64,000 nucleotides of DNA from Aptenodytes patagonicus (GCF_965638725.1 NC_134970.1:811001-875000), one strand, 5' to 3'. Positions 26,451-40,260 are shown, counted from the stretch's first letter. Notes: generated by a model from the letters alone, not told the origin. Made by a program: numbers and translations.

Positions 26451-27240
26451 ACTGAGGCTGTTCTCTGCTAATATCACAGCTGTAAAAATACCTTTTTCTA
26501 TCTGTGTGCATGGGAAGATGAAGCGGTAGTTTGCATACTGGGAGTCATAATCTGTAGTGTGATGTACGCATTTTTGTTGTCTCCTCCAAACATATTTAGA
26601 GGATTAGAGAAAGCCCACATCATACAAGGGATATAAATGTTATTAAGGGAGAAATGTATTTTTCAGCACAGGCTGCCTGAAAAGTGTGCAGCCAATAGTG
26701 TTTTAAATACCCTGGTGCAGTTATTCATAGAAAATGCTTTTCTTTTTTTTTTTTTTCCCTTTTTTCCTAGTGTAACTGTAGTCATCATTCAGCCTTATAA
26801 CTATAATGGATGGTTGCTAGAAACCTTCCAAACAAGCCAGCACAATAAGATACAGACGGTTAACCCACATCAATTCTCTGAGGAAATTTCATGTTGGGCC
26901 CTTTAATACGCTCTTTTTGAAATTATTCAGATAAGTCGGTGCATAGGGCACTGCTGCAGGGAAAAGATTGAACCTGGAACAAAGTGGAATGAGATTTGAA
27001 ATAATAAAAATAAAGAAAAAACACACAGGCGAGCTTCAGGTACACCTCAAAAATTCAAATGAGCTCATTTGCAGAGCTAAAAATTTCCCAGGGACGCAAG
27101 CTGATTCAAAGAGAAATGTATTTAATTTAAAACAACTCACTTCAGGGAGCTCTGCACTGGGATGAAATGTATTAAATAATTGATCAACTGGGGAGTAAGA
27201 AAGAGGGGAAAAAAGAAAAAGAAAAAAGAAGGGAAGAAAG
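26450..27240. other. Intergenic, AT-rich, no gene
   Basis: AT-rich, with a T14 run at 26743-26756 and a long purine tract at its right end. It contains aacccacatcaattctc and aaataattgatcaac words but nothing recognisable as coding. Confidence 0.45.
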
Positions 27241-27241
27241 G
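27197..27241 (+). repeat. Uninterrupted purine tract, 45 bp
   Basis: Forty-five consecutive A/G bases, mostly (A)nG units (aaaaaagaaaaagaaaaaag). Such homopurine stretches can form triplex DNA and often vary in length. Confidence 0.9.
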
Positions 27242-30200
27242 CACCTGGCTGATGTGGGGAGCTGGAGAGGAAACATACGGTTTAGCATTCAGTGCGAGCC
27301 CTGCCGCCCCTGCCCGGCCCCTCTCGTCCCGGCCGGGGTTAGTGACATGCCGAAGGGGTGGCAGGCAGGGGTCCCAGAGCCACCCGCACTGTCCCCGGGG
27401 CTCGGCGGCACCGAGTTGCCAGCAGCCAAACCAGGACACGGGGGTGAACCCACGGGACGGCACATCCCGGTGCCCCTCCGGCGGGGCACGGTGACGCTCA
27501 TCTCATCCCAGCAGAGTGACACAAGTTTTTATTACATTTTCTTCCAGCCACAAAGTCAAACAGCCTCCGTGTCCTGCGTGGTCTCCGACTTGGTATTGGT
27601 TTCCTTTCTGCTTCACTAGGTGTTTTACAAAGTGCTTAAAATAAAACAAATATACTTAGTCCTTTCTCCTCAGCAGCTCTAAGGGCAGATTAAGATGTAG
27701 CTGGTATCAAAACACACATACTGATAATTTTTCTGCAGTGATTCAGGTTTGGATGTAAAATGGAAATACACTTTTAGTGCTTGGATAGAACACCGCTGTG
27801 TATGCAAACAGCAATTAAAACCTGCAGCCAAAGTACATAAATCCACCGGTGACAGAATAAGTGCAGTTAAAGGGGAAAAATGGAAAGAAACTGCAGTTCA
27901 TTTGCATTTTTTAAGAGTAATTTTGTTCAGGCTACAGTTGTTCTGAATGAAATGTAACTTCTAAGTACTGTTTCACTGCACTGAGGCCACACTGTGAATG
28001 CAGGAGGCTTTAAGCTGCAGCTCGGCTGCTCTGAAGCAGTGATGAGTACGGTGCAGCAGACATTAGGGACCCGTCTGATCCAGCCTCAGCCACAGCAGCC
28101 GAACCCCCTCTCCCTCCCCGCCAAGCACAGCTGAACTAGGGAGGGTACAAGCAACCCGGTGCCCCCCACAGCCCACGGGACAGCACTGCCTCTCTAAATG
28201 TTATTTTTATTGATTTTTATTTAAATAGCTTCCCCTTATTAACTAAACCAGGAGATGGCACGGCCTTCCAGACAATATGCTTTCTGCCAGCAGCAGTGGG
28301 CAGCTGAGTTAATGCGTGCTGAATTTAAGACCTATCTCTTTTTACTGCAGACTTTACACACTCCTCACGCGGGAAGCCCCCGGGGCACATGGGCTGGGCT
28401 GGCGAGAGGCTGTGTAAGTGTTCGCTGGTGTCAGTGGCAAACACCAGATAGATGCACGTATAACTTCAAATAAATGAATTAAATTACAGGCATAAATGTA
28501 ATTGTTATCCACTTCTTTTACTATTGACTGCAATATTCCTGCTCAATAAGGCTTGACAAGGGAAGCGTGCGACGCACCCTGGATTGTGGGTGCTGTGGGA
28601 CGGCAAAGCCACCCCAAGCTCCAGGCGTGACCGAAGCGGAGCTGGTCGGCCCTTCCGAGGGGCTCGCGGGGCTGGCGTCGCTGCTCAGGCGCAGCAGCCT
28701 CACCCGGCATGTCCTCCAGCAGCGTTCCTCCCACATAGCTCCTGCTCTCAGCGACACGACTAATGAAGGCATGGGAAAAGCCAGGATCAGAAAGGCTGGA
28801 GCTCAAATGGACACTGGACAAGAGGGCAAACGTATTTGCTTTTGGACTGGCACTGGGGCACCCACCTCCGGGCTGGAAACGGGAAAGGATTTATTCAAGG
28901 ATACTCAAATGAGGCCAAGAGAAGAGAAAAGCTTCCTCCTGCTGCTGCCAGCACGGTCCTGCCCTTGCTCCAAACCTGCCTGCTCCTGCCCCAGCCCAGA
29001 GACGGGTGGGTTGGCGTACAGGGCTCCCAGCTCTGCCCGGGGGCAGCTGCCGCCGAGCAGGATAGGGCTGAGCTGAGCGGGGCTGAGCTGCAGCTCTCCC
29101 CAGCAAAGACCGCTGAGCAAATCACAAATAAATGCTGCTCACTGTAGAAAATGAACTCAAATTGTAGGTCTCATACAGAAAGGTGAAGCAGGGGATGGGA
29201 ATGGCAGAGGTGGAAGAGGATGTATAATTTCATGAGTCTTAATAGCAGACGATGAAGCCAGTTTTACTGGGGGCTAATAAATTGGTAAAGGAATTGATAG
29301 TGGCCCTCCCTCGTGTCAACAGGCCAAGAAATCCCCAGGGATTTACCCTCTCCTGTCTCCTCTCTTCCCATTTATTACCCACCCCAGATTACTTCTTTTC
29401 ACACCTCATTAGGACCAGTAAAATATGTAAAATTGTAAAGAGATCAAACAGAATTTTGAACATTTTTTCCTCTGCCTGTGATCTGATGGTGTTGATCCTG
29501 GAGATTCCCAGCAACGTTTGTTTTTTCTCTGCAAAACATCGCTGTCAAAACCGACCTGGTTTGGAACATGAGTTGTGCTCCCCAAGAATGCAAAAGCATT
29601 TTAGGTTAAAATCACAAGTACTTTGTTTAATTTTCTTTCCTAATCTTAAATAAAAAGAACCACCCCACTTTCTTGTAATTAAGTGCCCAGGAGTATTTCA
29701 GCTCTCCAAGAGGTCTCGATTTTCCAGCAAGCGTTGGTACCTCTCACCGACAGGCGAAGCAGCGGGTTAAAGAGTAGGAAACACAACTGACAAAACAGGG
29801 GACTTCAAAACAGTTCCTGCAGCTCTAATTTATTTTATCCTGCAAGCATATGCATATGTGGCATCATTCAGCAAGTGAGCTAAACCCTTGGGGTGTAAAG
29901 CATACATTAAAAGTACAGGATTGAAGTTAAAGTGACAAATTTAAGGAGATTATTTCTGTAAGTGTGATTGTGAATTTTATGCCCTTTTCTTTGCAAGAAC
30001 GTTTTTATCCTTTCTGCGCACCCAATTTCCATAGCAAGCTAATTGTTGTAATTGCAACCATTTTTTTGTATGTAAATTTAATTAAAAACAGTTTTCTGTT
30101 GATCGCCAATGTTTAACCAGCTCATTAGAAGCATTTATCTTTGTGAAAAGGAAAAAAAAACCCACCCAGACATTGGAAACACTGACATGATGAGCGGCTG

Positions 30201-33200
30201 TCGATTAGCCTGAGCCCAAGGGTCCTGTACTTCAGGAGCGGGCGGTCCCCAGGGCCGGGCGAGTGCGAGGGACCCCGTGGGACGGCGATGCTGATGGAGG
30301 CGCAGTGTCCAGGCGGACGAAGCTGGGGGCAGAGCTCTGCCTGCTCGCCTTGGCACCCCTGCTGCAAAGAGGGAGCAATAGCCAGCGGGAAGCGCAGCAG
30401 AGCAGGGACGAGGGTGTCCCACCCTGCAGGGTCTGTCTGGGGTGGGGGGACTTTAAAGCAGCCACGTTATGCAGCTGAACACATCTGTGCAGGGATCTCC
30501 CATTCCTACAGGGAAGGGGGAGAGCTATCTAAATGAAAGGATGGTGTTAGCAGAGGGATAACGAGGTATGAACTGAGGAATAAATTTAGGCTGGAAATTA
30601 CAAAAAGGTTTTGAAGCTCAGAGCAGCGTGGGTCTGGGTTGTAAAACCCTTCCAACAGCAGTGGAAAAAAAAATCCACCATACTTCTAAGAAGTGGTTTG
30701 ATGAGCTTCAACAAAGACTTGCAGGGAACGGTGCTGATGATAGGAAGTGACTGGGCTTACGAGGTTCCCTCCGGCCCCGCGCTCCCAGGAGAGAGCCCTC
30801 AGAAGTTGGTACAAAGCAGCATCACTGCCCCGGGCAGACGTGCCACGTAAAGCAGAACTCCCTCCTGCTTTACCTCAGCGGGACGAGAGTGCCCGAGCCC
30901 CGCAGCTTGCCAGGGGGGTTTATGGCTTGGACACCCCCAGTGCAGCCCTGGGGCCAGCTTTGGAGCAGGGTCAGCGCAGAAGTGAGAGGTTCCAAGGAAC
31001 GGCGATAAAGGCAATGGACATCTGCCGAATGGGATTGCTCCATTCAGCACTGGCAGAAGCCAGAAATTATTTTAAAAAAAACAACAACAACAAGGAACGA
31101 GTCAAAGTCATACAGGGCCAAACAGAAATCTTCTTCCACTCTCTAGGAAATACCAGCGGGAGTTACCCTGTGCTCTGCAAGGCTCATGCACTCTGCTCCC
31201 CTTCTGAACCACATACATCCCTCGGAAAAAGTATTGATTACATGAATGCAGACTAATGAGAGGCAAGCAGCACCAATGAAGGCAGATAATTGCTTATTGC
31301 ACTTTCCTTTGGCTGGTCCCAGTGATTTTTTCACCAATGAATAATTCAACAGCCACTGACACATAAGTAATATCTCCTGATTTGCATCGAGTATCATTCA
31401 TTAGGAAGAAGATGAAAACCACACCTATCCATCAGCTAACGCCAGGGAAATGAGTACGCCATTGGTTCAGCTTCTTGTCTAGGGCCTGGAGGCACGACGT
31501 GTCCTGCGGGCAGGAGGGGAGGAACGTGCCCCACTCCCCTGGGAACCCAGCTGCCCCGTGGAGGGGTGCACAGGGCTGTCGCCCCATCCAGCCTCTGTGA
31601 CCGCCAGCGCTGCAGGGACAAGGGCCGTGCATCTCAAAATCCGTTTTATTTCCAGCATCAGCCTTTTGGCATTTTAAATCACTGAGCACTACACAGAGCT
31701 GATAATCAGATTTACTGATGGAGCTCCTCTGTCTCAGAGACCCAACAAATCCCTTTTAATCCTTTTCTTAAACTCTTTCTTACAAGTGCTTACAACAGAG
31801 TTTATCTTTCAGCTTTGGGTCTAATTTTGGTTTTCAAATGTGTTTTCTTTTCAAATGAGGCTGTAGCTGTACTCGTTATTTCTAAATGACTGAAGTAGAG
31901 CATATTCCACACACTTTACAAATATTCCACCACCCAGCCCATGCACCATCCTGAAAACTGCATCCAAACCTGCAATACCCGTGTGCCAAACAGGCCAGGA
32001 AAAGCACTGACACGGAGCCCAGCAGCAGCTTTGCCTTCACCGAAGGGTATGTCTAGGTAGATGGGTGCCAACACTGACTGGCTCAGCCTGTACTTGAACC
32101 CTGCCAAAGGAAGACATTTAAAACACCGGGGCTGCCTCCTCACCTGCAAACAGTTCCTGAGCAAGAAGTTCATCATGCTCCGTGCTGCTGCCTCCTCCCA
32201 CGTGGGAGCTGTTCCCATCTGCCCAGTGCGGTGCCGGAGTGTCTCCGTGCTCCAGGCTGACAGCAGGGAGGTTTTTAGCTCAGGGATCCTTTTTGGGAGA
32301 GATGGGTGGGTTTGTGGCATGTGACACTGCCAGGACTGGGACACAGCAGTCCCATGGCTTGTCTAGGTCCTTTCCACAGCTGCAAAGACTCTCCCACATG
32401 GAAAAAAAATGCATTTTTAACCTGTGGCCAATACTGGTGAGACAAAGCCGAGCAAGGGCAAGGGGAGGAACAGCCTCTTGCCTTCCCATCGGCAGCAGAT
32501 GCTCCCCATGCCTCAGCAGTGATCTTTGCAAGTGAAGTCACAGGTGATTTAGAAACCAGCAGACAAAAATAAATCACCCACACGATTTTTTTTTTTTTTT
32601 CTAAGTAGGAGCTACAATCGTTGCAACAAGTGATGAAATTGTTCTCCTGTGAACATCTCCTCATTACATCCCAACTCAGGCACTGAGACACCTTTTGGGA
32701 TGGCTGCAAATTATATAAAAGCCCAGCCTGAGTCACACCAATTAATCTCTGCATCAGCAGCACCACTCACTGCTTCTCCTGCCTCTTTGGCACGTGGTTT
32801 TCTAATCAACCAGCTCAGCCTGTTCCCATAGAAACCAAGCAGCACATCACTAGAGAGTCACGGCTTCTGGGTTTTTTTAAGTTATCATCAGACCTTTATT
32901 CTACCCCTAAGAAAGCCATGCTGATAGCTGGAATTAGGGACGGCCACTCCGCCTTGACTGCCAGCAGAAAATGAGACTCAGCTGTGAGTGCTCCCATGCA
33001 TGGCAGCCGGGGAGCTCGGTAGGCTGCAAAAAGTTTGCTGTCAATATTTGCATCTCATGAATCTATTCCAGCTGCTGCTTCGTCTTTTGCATCTACTGCC
33101 CGCAAAGCATTCGTTTCCTCTCTGGTCGATGTGTGCTTCTAAATGGGAAGTTTTCCTGGCACTGAAACTCACTGTGGTAGTGAGCCCTCGCCTTCCTCCG

Positions 33201-33880
33201 GGGAAGGAGCAGAAACAGTGTTGTGCACTTTGCTGGGCCAGATCTGATGAAAAACATGGAGCAACTCCAGACCCAACTCTGGCCGTGGGTGGCTGCACAG
33301 TGGCTGTGCCTGCGCCCAGCAGTGGGGCTGCACGGCCGTGTCCCATCACTGTGCGGGCTGGGTGCCAGCAGCACACCAGCCTGGCACGGGCTGAGCGCCT
33401 GCTCCCAGAGCAGGGGAGAGATTGGGGTAATTCAGCTTCTCTGCTGCCTGCCTGGGCGACCCCTCTCCAAAGCCCACCGCTGCTGGGAATGTCCCCAGGA
33501 GGAGGGCTTGGACTAGGCTTGGTCACCAGCAGCAGCAGATGCAGTATGTCTCCAGTGCTCTACAGCTGTGGGTTTCAAAGGGCTTTGGAGAAAGGAGGCG
33601 ATTACCCCTCACCAAGCCCTTTATGCAGGGGAAATTGAGTTTAAGGCCTCCAGTTTGGGTGCACGTCACAGGGGAGGAGCTCTTAGAAGCAAATGTTTTT
33701 AAAGACGCTTCTGGAAAAGCTCTCTCCCCGGGTGCCTCGGGCTGCGTCGCAGAGACCCAGGGTCCCGGGGGGGGTCCCAGGGGGGCCCCACTGCAAGGAG
33801 CCGGGCAGAGCTGCCTGAGGATCCCACTCCGCTGGGGAGAGCAGCAAGGAAAAAGAGAGTCTCAGAGCTGCATCTGATGG
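27242..33880. other. Intergenic, mixed, no gene seen
   Basis: Short CpG-bearing GC-rich patches (27290-27500, 28560-28720, 30220-30450, 32980-33880) separate AT-rich DNA (27500-28060, 28190-28260, 29640-30140, 31690-31900). It includes a small (AAC)n stretch at about 31079-31093, a T15 run at 32586-32600 and a 12-bp palindrome at 29847. Open frames up to 216 codons (32988-33638, GTG start) are not protein-like. Confidence 0.5.
29847..29858. promoter_or_regulatory. Perfect 12-bp palindrome with octamer-like core
   Basis: catatgcatatg is its own reverse complement and contains the POU-type core atgcatat and two E-box words catatg. It sits in AT-rich unique DNA (29640-30140). Function is inferred from the motif only. 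Confidence 0.3.
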
Positions 33881-34560
33881 GAAACCTTAGATGTTTTGCC
33901 TGGAGTTTTGTTTTTCCATCAAAAGCTGCTAATGTAAATATTTGCTGGCAACTATTCCCATTCTATTAGTGACAGGGCTTTGTGCAGGTTGTGTTTCTTA
34001 AGGAAATACTTTAAAAATCTGCTTGATGTATTCAAATCATCTCCAATGTATTCATTTAATTTGTTTGTTTTTGCAAGAGTGAAACTCCTGCACATATGGC
34101 TATGCTTATGCAACTAGTTGATTAGATTTTACATTTCCATGTGTAATTTATGGTAAATTGCCCACAGATTCATTAAAAACCCCATCCTTTAAATATGTCC
34201 TGAATAATCTCTTCCATGCATTTTATATAGAACAAAAAATAGGGTGATTCTGTATTCTAAGGGGACACCTACTGATAAGAACATGTTGCATTTGTAGCAG
34301 TTTAAATGCAGAATATAGAAAATGTCTATCTTGCTGGGATTGTAAAGCCCCACTAAAATGTATTTCAAGGAATCAATCAGTACTGAGTCAATGTACAAGA
34401 ATTGCTTTAATAAATCTAAATAGATATGTCAGGCTCTAAGTGAATTGCACATTAAATAAAATCCAGTTCTTCATCGAATGTATTGATTGTTATCATTAAG
34501 AGCATATTTGTTACACTTTCTGAGCAGGGGGCTGATAGAAATAACAGCAGCAGACAGCAC
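33880..34560. promoter_or_regulatory. Candidate conserved noncoding block, long
   Basis: Nearly 700 bp of AT-rich, repeat-free DNA with a sharp left edge against GC-rich DNA. It contains atttgctggcaactatt, tatgcttatgcaactag, gttgattagatttta and taatttatggtaaattg words. The only open frame here (34189-34398, minus) is short and AT-biased. Confidence 0.38.
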
Positions 34561-37500
34561 TATTGAGCTTGTGGGCTGCAGCAGGCTCTGCAGGGTCGAC
34601 CTGCGTGTCCCTGTGAGTCCTGGCACTTCCTTAAAGCCTTCATCCTACATCAGAGAAACCTCAGCCCTTACGTGTTTCTGTTGTATGTGCCTTAAACGAG
34701 CACAAAACAGAGAAAGGATATATTTTGTGTGCAACCCTAAGAAATATAAAGGTCATCTCCAAAAGCATCTTCCCAGCTCTGGAAGAGAGCCCTGGGGCGA
34801 GGCTCAGAGCTCGTACCCAGGGGTGGGAATGGCTCACGCCTCAGCTCTGGACACACCGCCTTGCCCTGCACTGACCCGAACCACTCAGATGTGGCCATGG
34901 CGAGTCTTTATTTCATCGCTTGCGCACAGATAACGATTGTGAAAGTTCAGCAGGTTGAATACTGCACTTGGATTTCCATGGTGGGTCTTGATAAATGTTC
35001 TTTCATCAACTTCTCTGCTGGGGAATGCACTTTGCTAGCAGTGCGGAGCGGGATGAGAGGTTTAACTGCGTGTGTCATGCACCAGCCCTGACCGGAGCGT
35101 CATGCTGCTGCGGTCCTACCCAACAGTGCCCAGCAGCAGCACACCCCAGCAGCAAGGCTCCACCACCACTGCCCCGGTCACAGCATCAGAGGCGGCGTGA
35201 GAGAGCAGAGGTGCTCCCTGCATTGTGAGCATCCAGCGTCAGCGCGCAGGATCATGTCTTGGTGTACAGATCCCAGCCAGCTCCGTGCGCAGGCGCTGCA
35301 GGGCAATGCCGGCTCCACCAGCACAAATGCTGCAGTATGGTACAGTGATGCATGCTTTTCCTTCACACATTTCACTTTCATTTGCCCTTACGTTTTCTTT
35401 AACCCTGTTAACCAGTTTAGGACAGATACTCCATAAATATATGTTCTCCGCAAAAAGCTGTTTTCCAAGTGTGGGTTTGATGTACAATAAGCTGTTCCAA
35501 TGTCTGATTTATAAGGCATATGAGATTTCTGACTGAAGAAAAATATGATGAATTTCTCAGGTGTCTCACTGATTTATTGACCATGTGGCAATTTATAAGT
35601 CATGTCAGCAACTTCATAAGTAACACAATTAATTCTGAAGTTATCCCCGAGTTATCCAAGTCCTGTGTCACTGATGAATACGTGATGGGTCTGAATTATG
35701 GGTTGTCTCTGCACTATGACTGACTCTGAAATAAGTCACAAAGTTGAGTCATAAATCACAAGGGATGGATCTAGTTGAAGATGTCCCTGCCCACAGCAGG
35801 GGGGTTGGATTAGATGACCTTTAGAGGTCCCTTCCAACCCAAACTATTCTATGATTCTATGATCTGGGTACACTGCTGAGTTGCAAGTGTGTCATCGGAT
35901 CACACACCCCGATTTACGGGCCGGTGAGGTGGTGTCTGCATTATCTCATGGTTTGTGAGTAAACGCCAGGATGTAAATCAGGGATCGTGCTGCCATCGGG
36001 GGTGAGGAGCCAGCAAGCGCTGGGAGCCCTTCGCACCCAGCCATGCTGCCCAGGAAAGGGCAAATGGGGAAATAACCACCAGAGAAAGAGATAATACTTG
36101 AAGGTGCAAAATGCCACTGCTCTGTGAATCAGCCCGAAGGCAGGGTCCTCCATTGCTGGAGCAGCTCTGGCACAGATTGAGCAGGGCATGAAGCTGCCCA
36201 AATGCTGCCCTGACCCAGCAACTGGCGCTGCAAGTGCCTCCGAGGCACCCCACGCCCCTGGAGCTCCCGCTCGCTCCCTGACCTCCAAACGCCAGCAGAT
36301 TGAATTAATCTGTTGTTATCAAAGCTGCTCCGTCAGCCCCGCTGGGAGCGGGCAGGCAGGGGTGACATCGGGCAGGGAGGGCACGAGTGCCGTGACGGAT
36401 ACAGCACTGCCCAGGGGACAGTGCTGGGGTGGGACAGGCACACTGCCAGCAGATCTCAAAAGGAGGGATGCGAATGGAAGGTGACACCAAGGACAGGCGC
36501 TGGCTTGCTCTTCCACTCATTAGCAGAGGTGGCTGCTGCACCCACTCCCCCCCTCTTGCCCTTTTGGAGCAGAAAGACGTCGTCTTTGGTCTTTTAATTT
36601 GTCTGTTATTTACAGGAACTAATCCCAGGCAGCACTGGGCTCTAACAACAAAACCCACCTCTACAGCAGAGCGGTTGTTCTCAGGACATCAGCCTGGACA
36701 TACAAATGCACCGAGCTTATGACTTTCACTGGGACTTAGTGTTTGCCTAAACAAGAGAGGGTGTCTGGCTGTGTCCTCAGCTGTCACCAGCAGGTGACAT
36801 CCACGTTTGCCACCAGCGTACGTGCATTTGCTGCTGGCAGCCCCGGCAGCACTCTGCCCCTGCACTCCCGCAGTAGCGTGCACAGGCTCAGTGAGAGCAG
36901 CAGCACAGCCATGCTGGCCCCATCACTGGTCTTAATGACACCAATTAGCAGGAGGGGACATGAAGGGGGTGCATCCTCCCACCAGCCTGCCCCCCTGCAC
37001 CTCGCCTGCAGACAGGCAGCACCCACAGGCAAAAGCTTGGCCCCTCGCCTTGCCGTGGCGCATACCAAAGTGTTTGCCATCGTGCCGCTCATGTTTGCAC
37101 ACACATGCACACAGGCTAGTTCAGGGTAAGTACAGACAGCCTTTTCCTTGCAGATTAGTAACTGCAGGTGTGCCTCATGCCTCTCTTCTCTCTCTCCCTC
37201 TCTCCTGGGGGTACTGACTCTATAGCAAGCCTGGCTGTCACTGGCAGATATCCTAGGCTATTAATTAAGATGTCATTTACAGGCCCACTGGGTGACCTTA
37301 ATTAAACTATAAAATGGCAAGCACTAATAAGAAAGATGATATCCCTGTGGGTGGTGAATCAAGTACATTAACCTCCTAGTGAGGAAGCTTTCCTTCATCT
37401 GACAGAGACAAGAGATCTCCCAGCTTGCTGCAAGGGCTAAGCCTGGTGGCCCCGGTGTCACCATTGGTGGCAGTGGTGGGCTGCTCCCCTGCCCGCAGGA

Positions 37501-39880
37501 CACCTTCCTCCTGCACCCGCAGCGTGGTGTGGCCATGATTCCTCCTCCTCAGCATGACAAGACGGATAACTCCTGCAGACTTCATGTTGGCAAAGGGACG
37601 GTCCTTGGACCTTTCCTCAAAGCATCAGACACTTCTTTGAAGGACCATCAAGATGGGTTTCCCTTCTCCTTTTGAGGCTCTTCTCCCCGTTCTGTTTAGC
37701 TGGCACTTACCACAGGCTGAGATGGAGATCACCAGAAGCTGCACCAGCGCTGTGGATGTACGCAGAGCTTTTCTGTTTGTTTTCCTTCCTGTGCATAACT
37801 CAGATGCTGTTACACTAAACACTAATTTCATATTCCCAGGAGGTGAGGGAGATGTCATGGGAGACACATTTACATTTGTAAACTGCAATCAAAACTAATT
37901 AAACCCAATACAAATACTGATTAATAGAAGAGGGAACCTGATGCCAAGTCCCACGGCCCCACCCCAAATAACAGTGGCTTATTTTTTAAGAGGCAGATTT
38001 ACTTGTTCTCTTTCATTCCCAACATCTGGTGGCACATCGCCAGGTCCCGGCTCCGAGGCAGCCTGGCAGCTGTGCTGCGTTTGGAAGCGATGCAGGGGAG
38101 ACCATCTGACAGCCGGAGCTTGTTCTGCCTGAAACACAGCTTTTCTTTAAAAACTCACCACTGGGACATTACAGTCTGAGGTAAGCTCCATCTCTGTTCT
38201 CATTTTGCACTAGGCCACTGGTTTCAGTTTATTTCATTAAAGCTGAATTTATTCCAGCAAAGCAGTTAAAATATTCATTACTAGTCTTGCCACCTTTAAG
38301 ACTCCCTGTTCCCTGTGCACCATCCCTAATCGTTTGCTCCAGGCAGAGCACTGGGATGTCAGCTCTCCAGACAAGGTCTCAAATGGGAAAGGTGCTAACA
38401 GAAGGGACTCAGAGGTGCAGGAATAGCTCACACCAGAGCGAGCTGCCACATGAGCACATTGTCAGCAACCCAGAGATGAGCAAAAGCAGCAAAAAAACCC
38501 CTTTGCACATGGAGTCAGTGAGAAAAATGCAAAGCACATAGCTTGCTAAACACATAACATTGTAAATGGAGCACTGAGCGGAACCAGAGGGAAATGGTTC
38601 TAAGTGGAACAGAAAGCCAGTTTGTTTAAAAAGCAAATTATTGATTACTCTGGAGAGAAAACAAGCAGAACCGCTGGATGGGGTATGAGTGATGGACGTT
38701 TCTAGGAATATAGATTTGAAAGCGGTAACTGCGGAGTCAACCATCAGTTCTGTCCTGGAAGAAATGGACCCACCTGCCCGAGCATCTGCCTGCCTGCGCC
38801 AGTGCACGGGCACCAGCGATGGGGGGCCTCCCCTGCCAGCCCCCCCCTTCCCACCTAACAATGAAACTAGGGAGCAGCAAACCCAGGGCAGGAGGGGCCG
38901 GGCTGAACGCTGGGAAGCGGGCAGGGGAGCGCAGGAACGGTCCTTGGCACTCCCGTCCCAGGCGCTCAGCTCAGTCTGTGCCCACAGCCAGGTTTTCTGC
39001 TGTGGCTTCTTATTGCACCCAGGTCGCTGTCAGCACGAGAGGACACTTGGCTGGGATGGACTGCAGACAAGTAATTAATGTCCATGAAGTGACCATTATT
39101 ACACAGGCTCATCTGGCTTTTCCCTTTGCAATGAGCCTTTACTGGGACGGTGTCTGGCAGTCACTATTTTCAAATTGCAGTTTTTTCCACGGTAAAAGGC
39201 TATTTTCCCCAGGCAGCCAGCAGGAATTTTATTGTTTAAATAGTGTGAAATCCTTCTTTATGAGGCCACTTGCCTTCTGGTCTACAAGAATGGCCTTTTG
39301 CAGCATCTAATGTTCCCTGTTATCCCAGATGCTATTTGTTAGGGAGACAGCCTGTCCACTCCGGGCCCCATTGTCCTGCTCTTCAGTTGCTAACCGCTGA
39401 GGATTTAAAGATAAAATGACCGATGCTGCAGGTGAAGACTGCCAGGCACTGCATCCACAGGTGGTTAATCTTCCAATTTCCTGCAAAGGATTTTAACAGC
39501 ATTTCCTTGTGGAAATGGGAGGTTTGCTCTGCTTATGCCTCCCATGTGCTGCTGTGCAAGGTCTCCGATTCAAAGGGAAGGTGGGGGAGCCAAAACCAAA
39601 TATTAATCAGACACCACAGAGCCACAACACACACGTACCTTCTCCTGGGAGCAGATTCAGTCTGGAGAGAGCCAGAGAGAGGGGCTGAAGCGTGAGGGGG
39701 GGTTCTGTCCGGAGCCCTGCTGTGCCAGGGGATTGCAGGGCAAACACTTGCGTGGAGAAAGCCCTGAGTGCTTCCTCGGCCCCAGCAAATGCCAACCTCT
39801 TGAACGGGCGACTAAACTGATGTCGGTCGGGTTCAGGGCTCAAACACACTGTGTGGCGATGGCACCAGCTCACTTGTCAA
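34560..39880. other. Intergenic around the CR1 copy, no gene seen
   Basis: GC-rich segments (34560-34900, 35050-35330, 35980-36480, 38760-39000) alternate with AT-rich ones (35340-35760, 37240-37380, 37840-37990, 38140-38290). The short open frame just left of the CR1 (35520-35723) has an ATG but no recognisable protein. Confidence 0.5.
35762..35862 (+). mobile_element. CR1 LINE, 5'-truncated 3' end
   Basis: About 100 bp match the conserved CR1 3' end: tagttgaagatgtccctgcc, then a run of G, ggttggattagatgacct, gtcccttccaaccc, and the terminal duplicated attctatg tail at 35846-35862. No reverse transcriptase sequence is present, as usual for CR1 copies truncated soon after insertion. The good match suggests a fairly young copy. 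It is the only unmistakable transposon I can name in the window and the best clue that the host is a bird. Confidence 0.93.
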
Positions 39881-40260
39881 TATGACTGTACAAAGTTGAT
39901 ATTCCACCTTCAGCTCAACTTATTAACCCCATGTTCCTTTCAAACAAAATATCACACCGCTTAATTATTTTCAGCTAACCATCTGCAAATGCCATCAATT
40001 ACTGAAAACATGACACCAATGCCTTTTGCAAGGCACTGGAATCAGACTCCACGTCACCCTCTGACAGGAGCATCGTAAGACTGTATTAATCAAATTGCAT
40101 ATCAGTCACAAAAATTGAGGGGTAATTTGTCAAAGTCACAGCCGTGCTCAATAACCGTTCGGAGATGACTAAGTAATTAATCAATAATGCATTCTCACCT
40201 TTTAATTTCCCTAGGTTTCTGTGACTTGCACAGTGGAATGACTGGAAAATAACAGACCGA
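39880..40260. promoter_or_regulatory. Candidate conserved noncoding block
   Basis: AT-rich unique DNA with cttaattattttcagctaac, ttaatcaaattgcatat and aagtaattaatcaataatgc, the last a cluster of overlapping homeodomain words. No open frame. Confidence 0.35.

Noticed and set aside
32988..33638. 216-codon open frame on the plus strand
   Set aside because: GTG start and no protein-like features; overlapping frames are open on the opposite strand.
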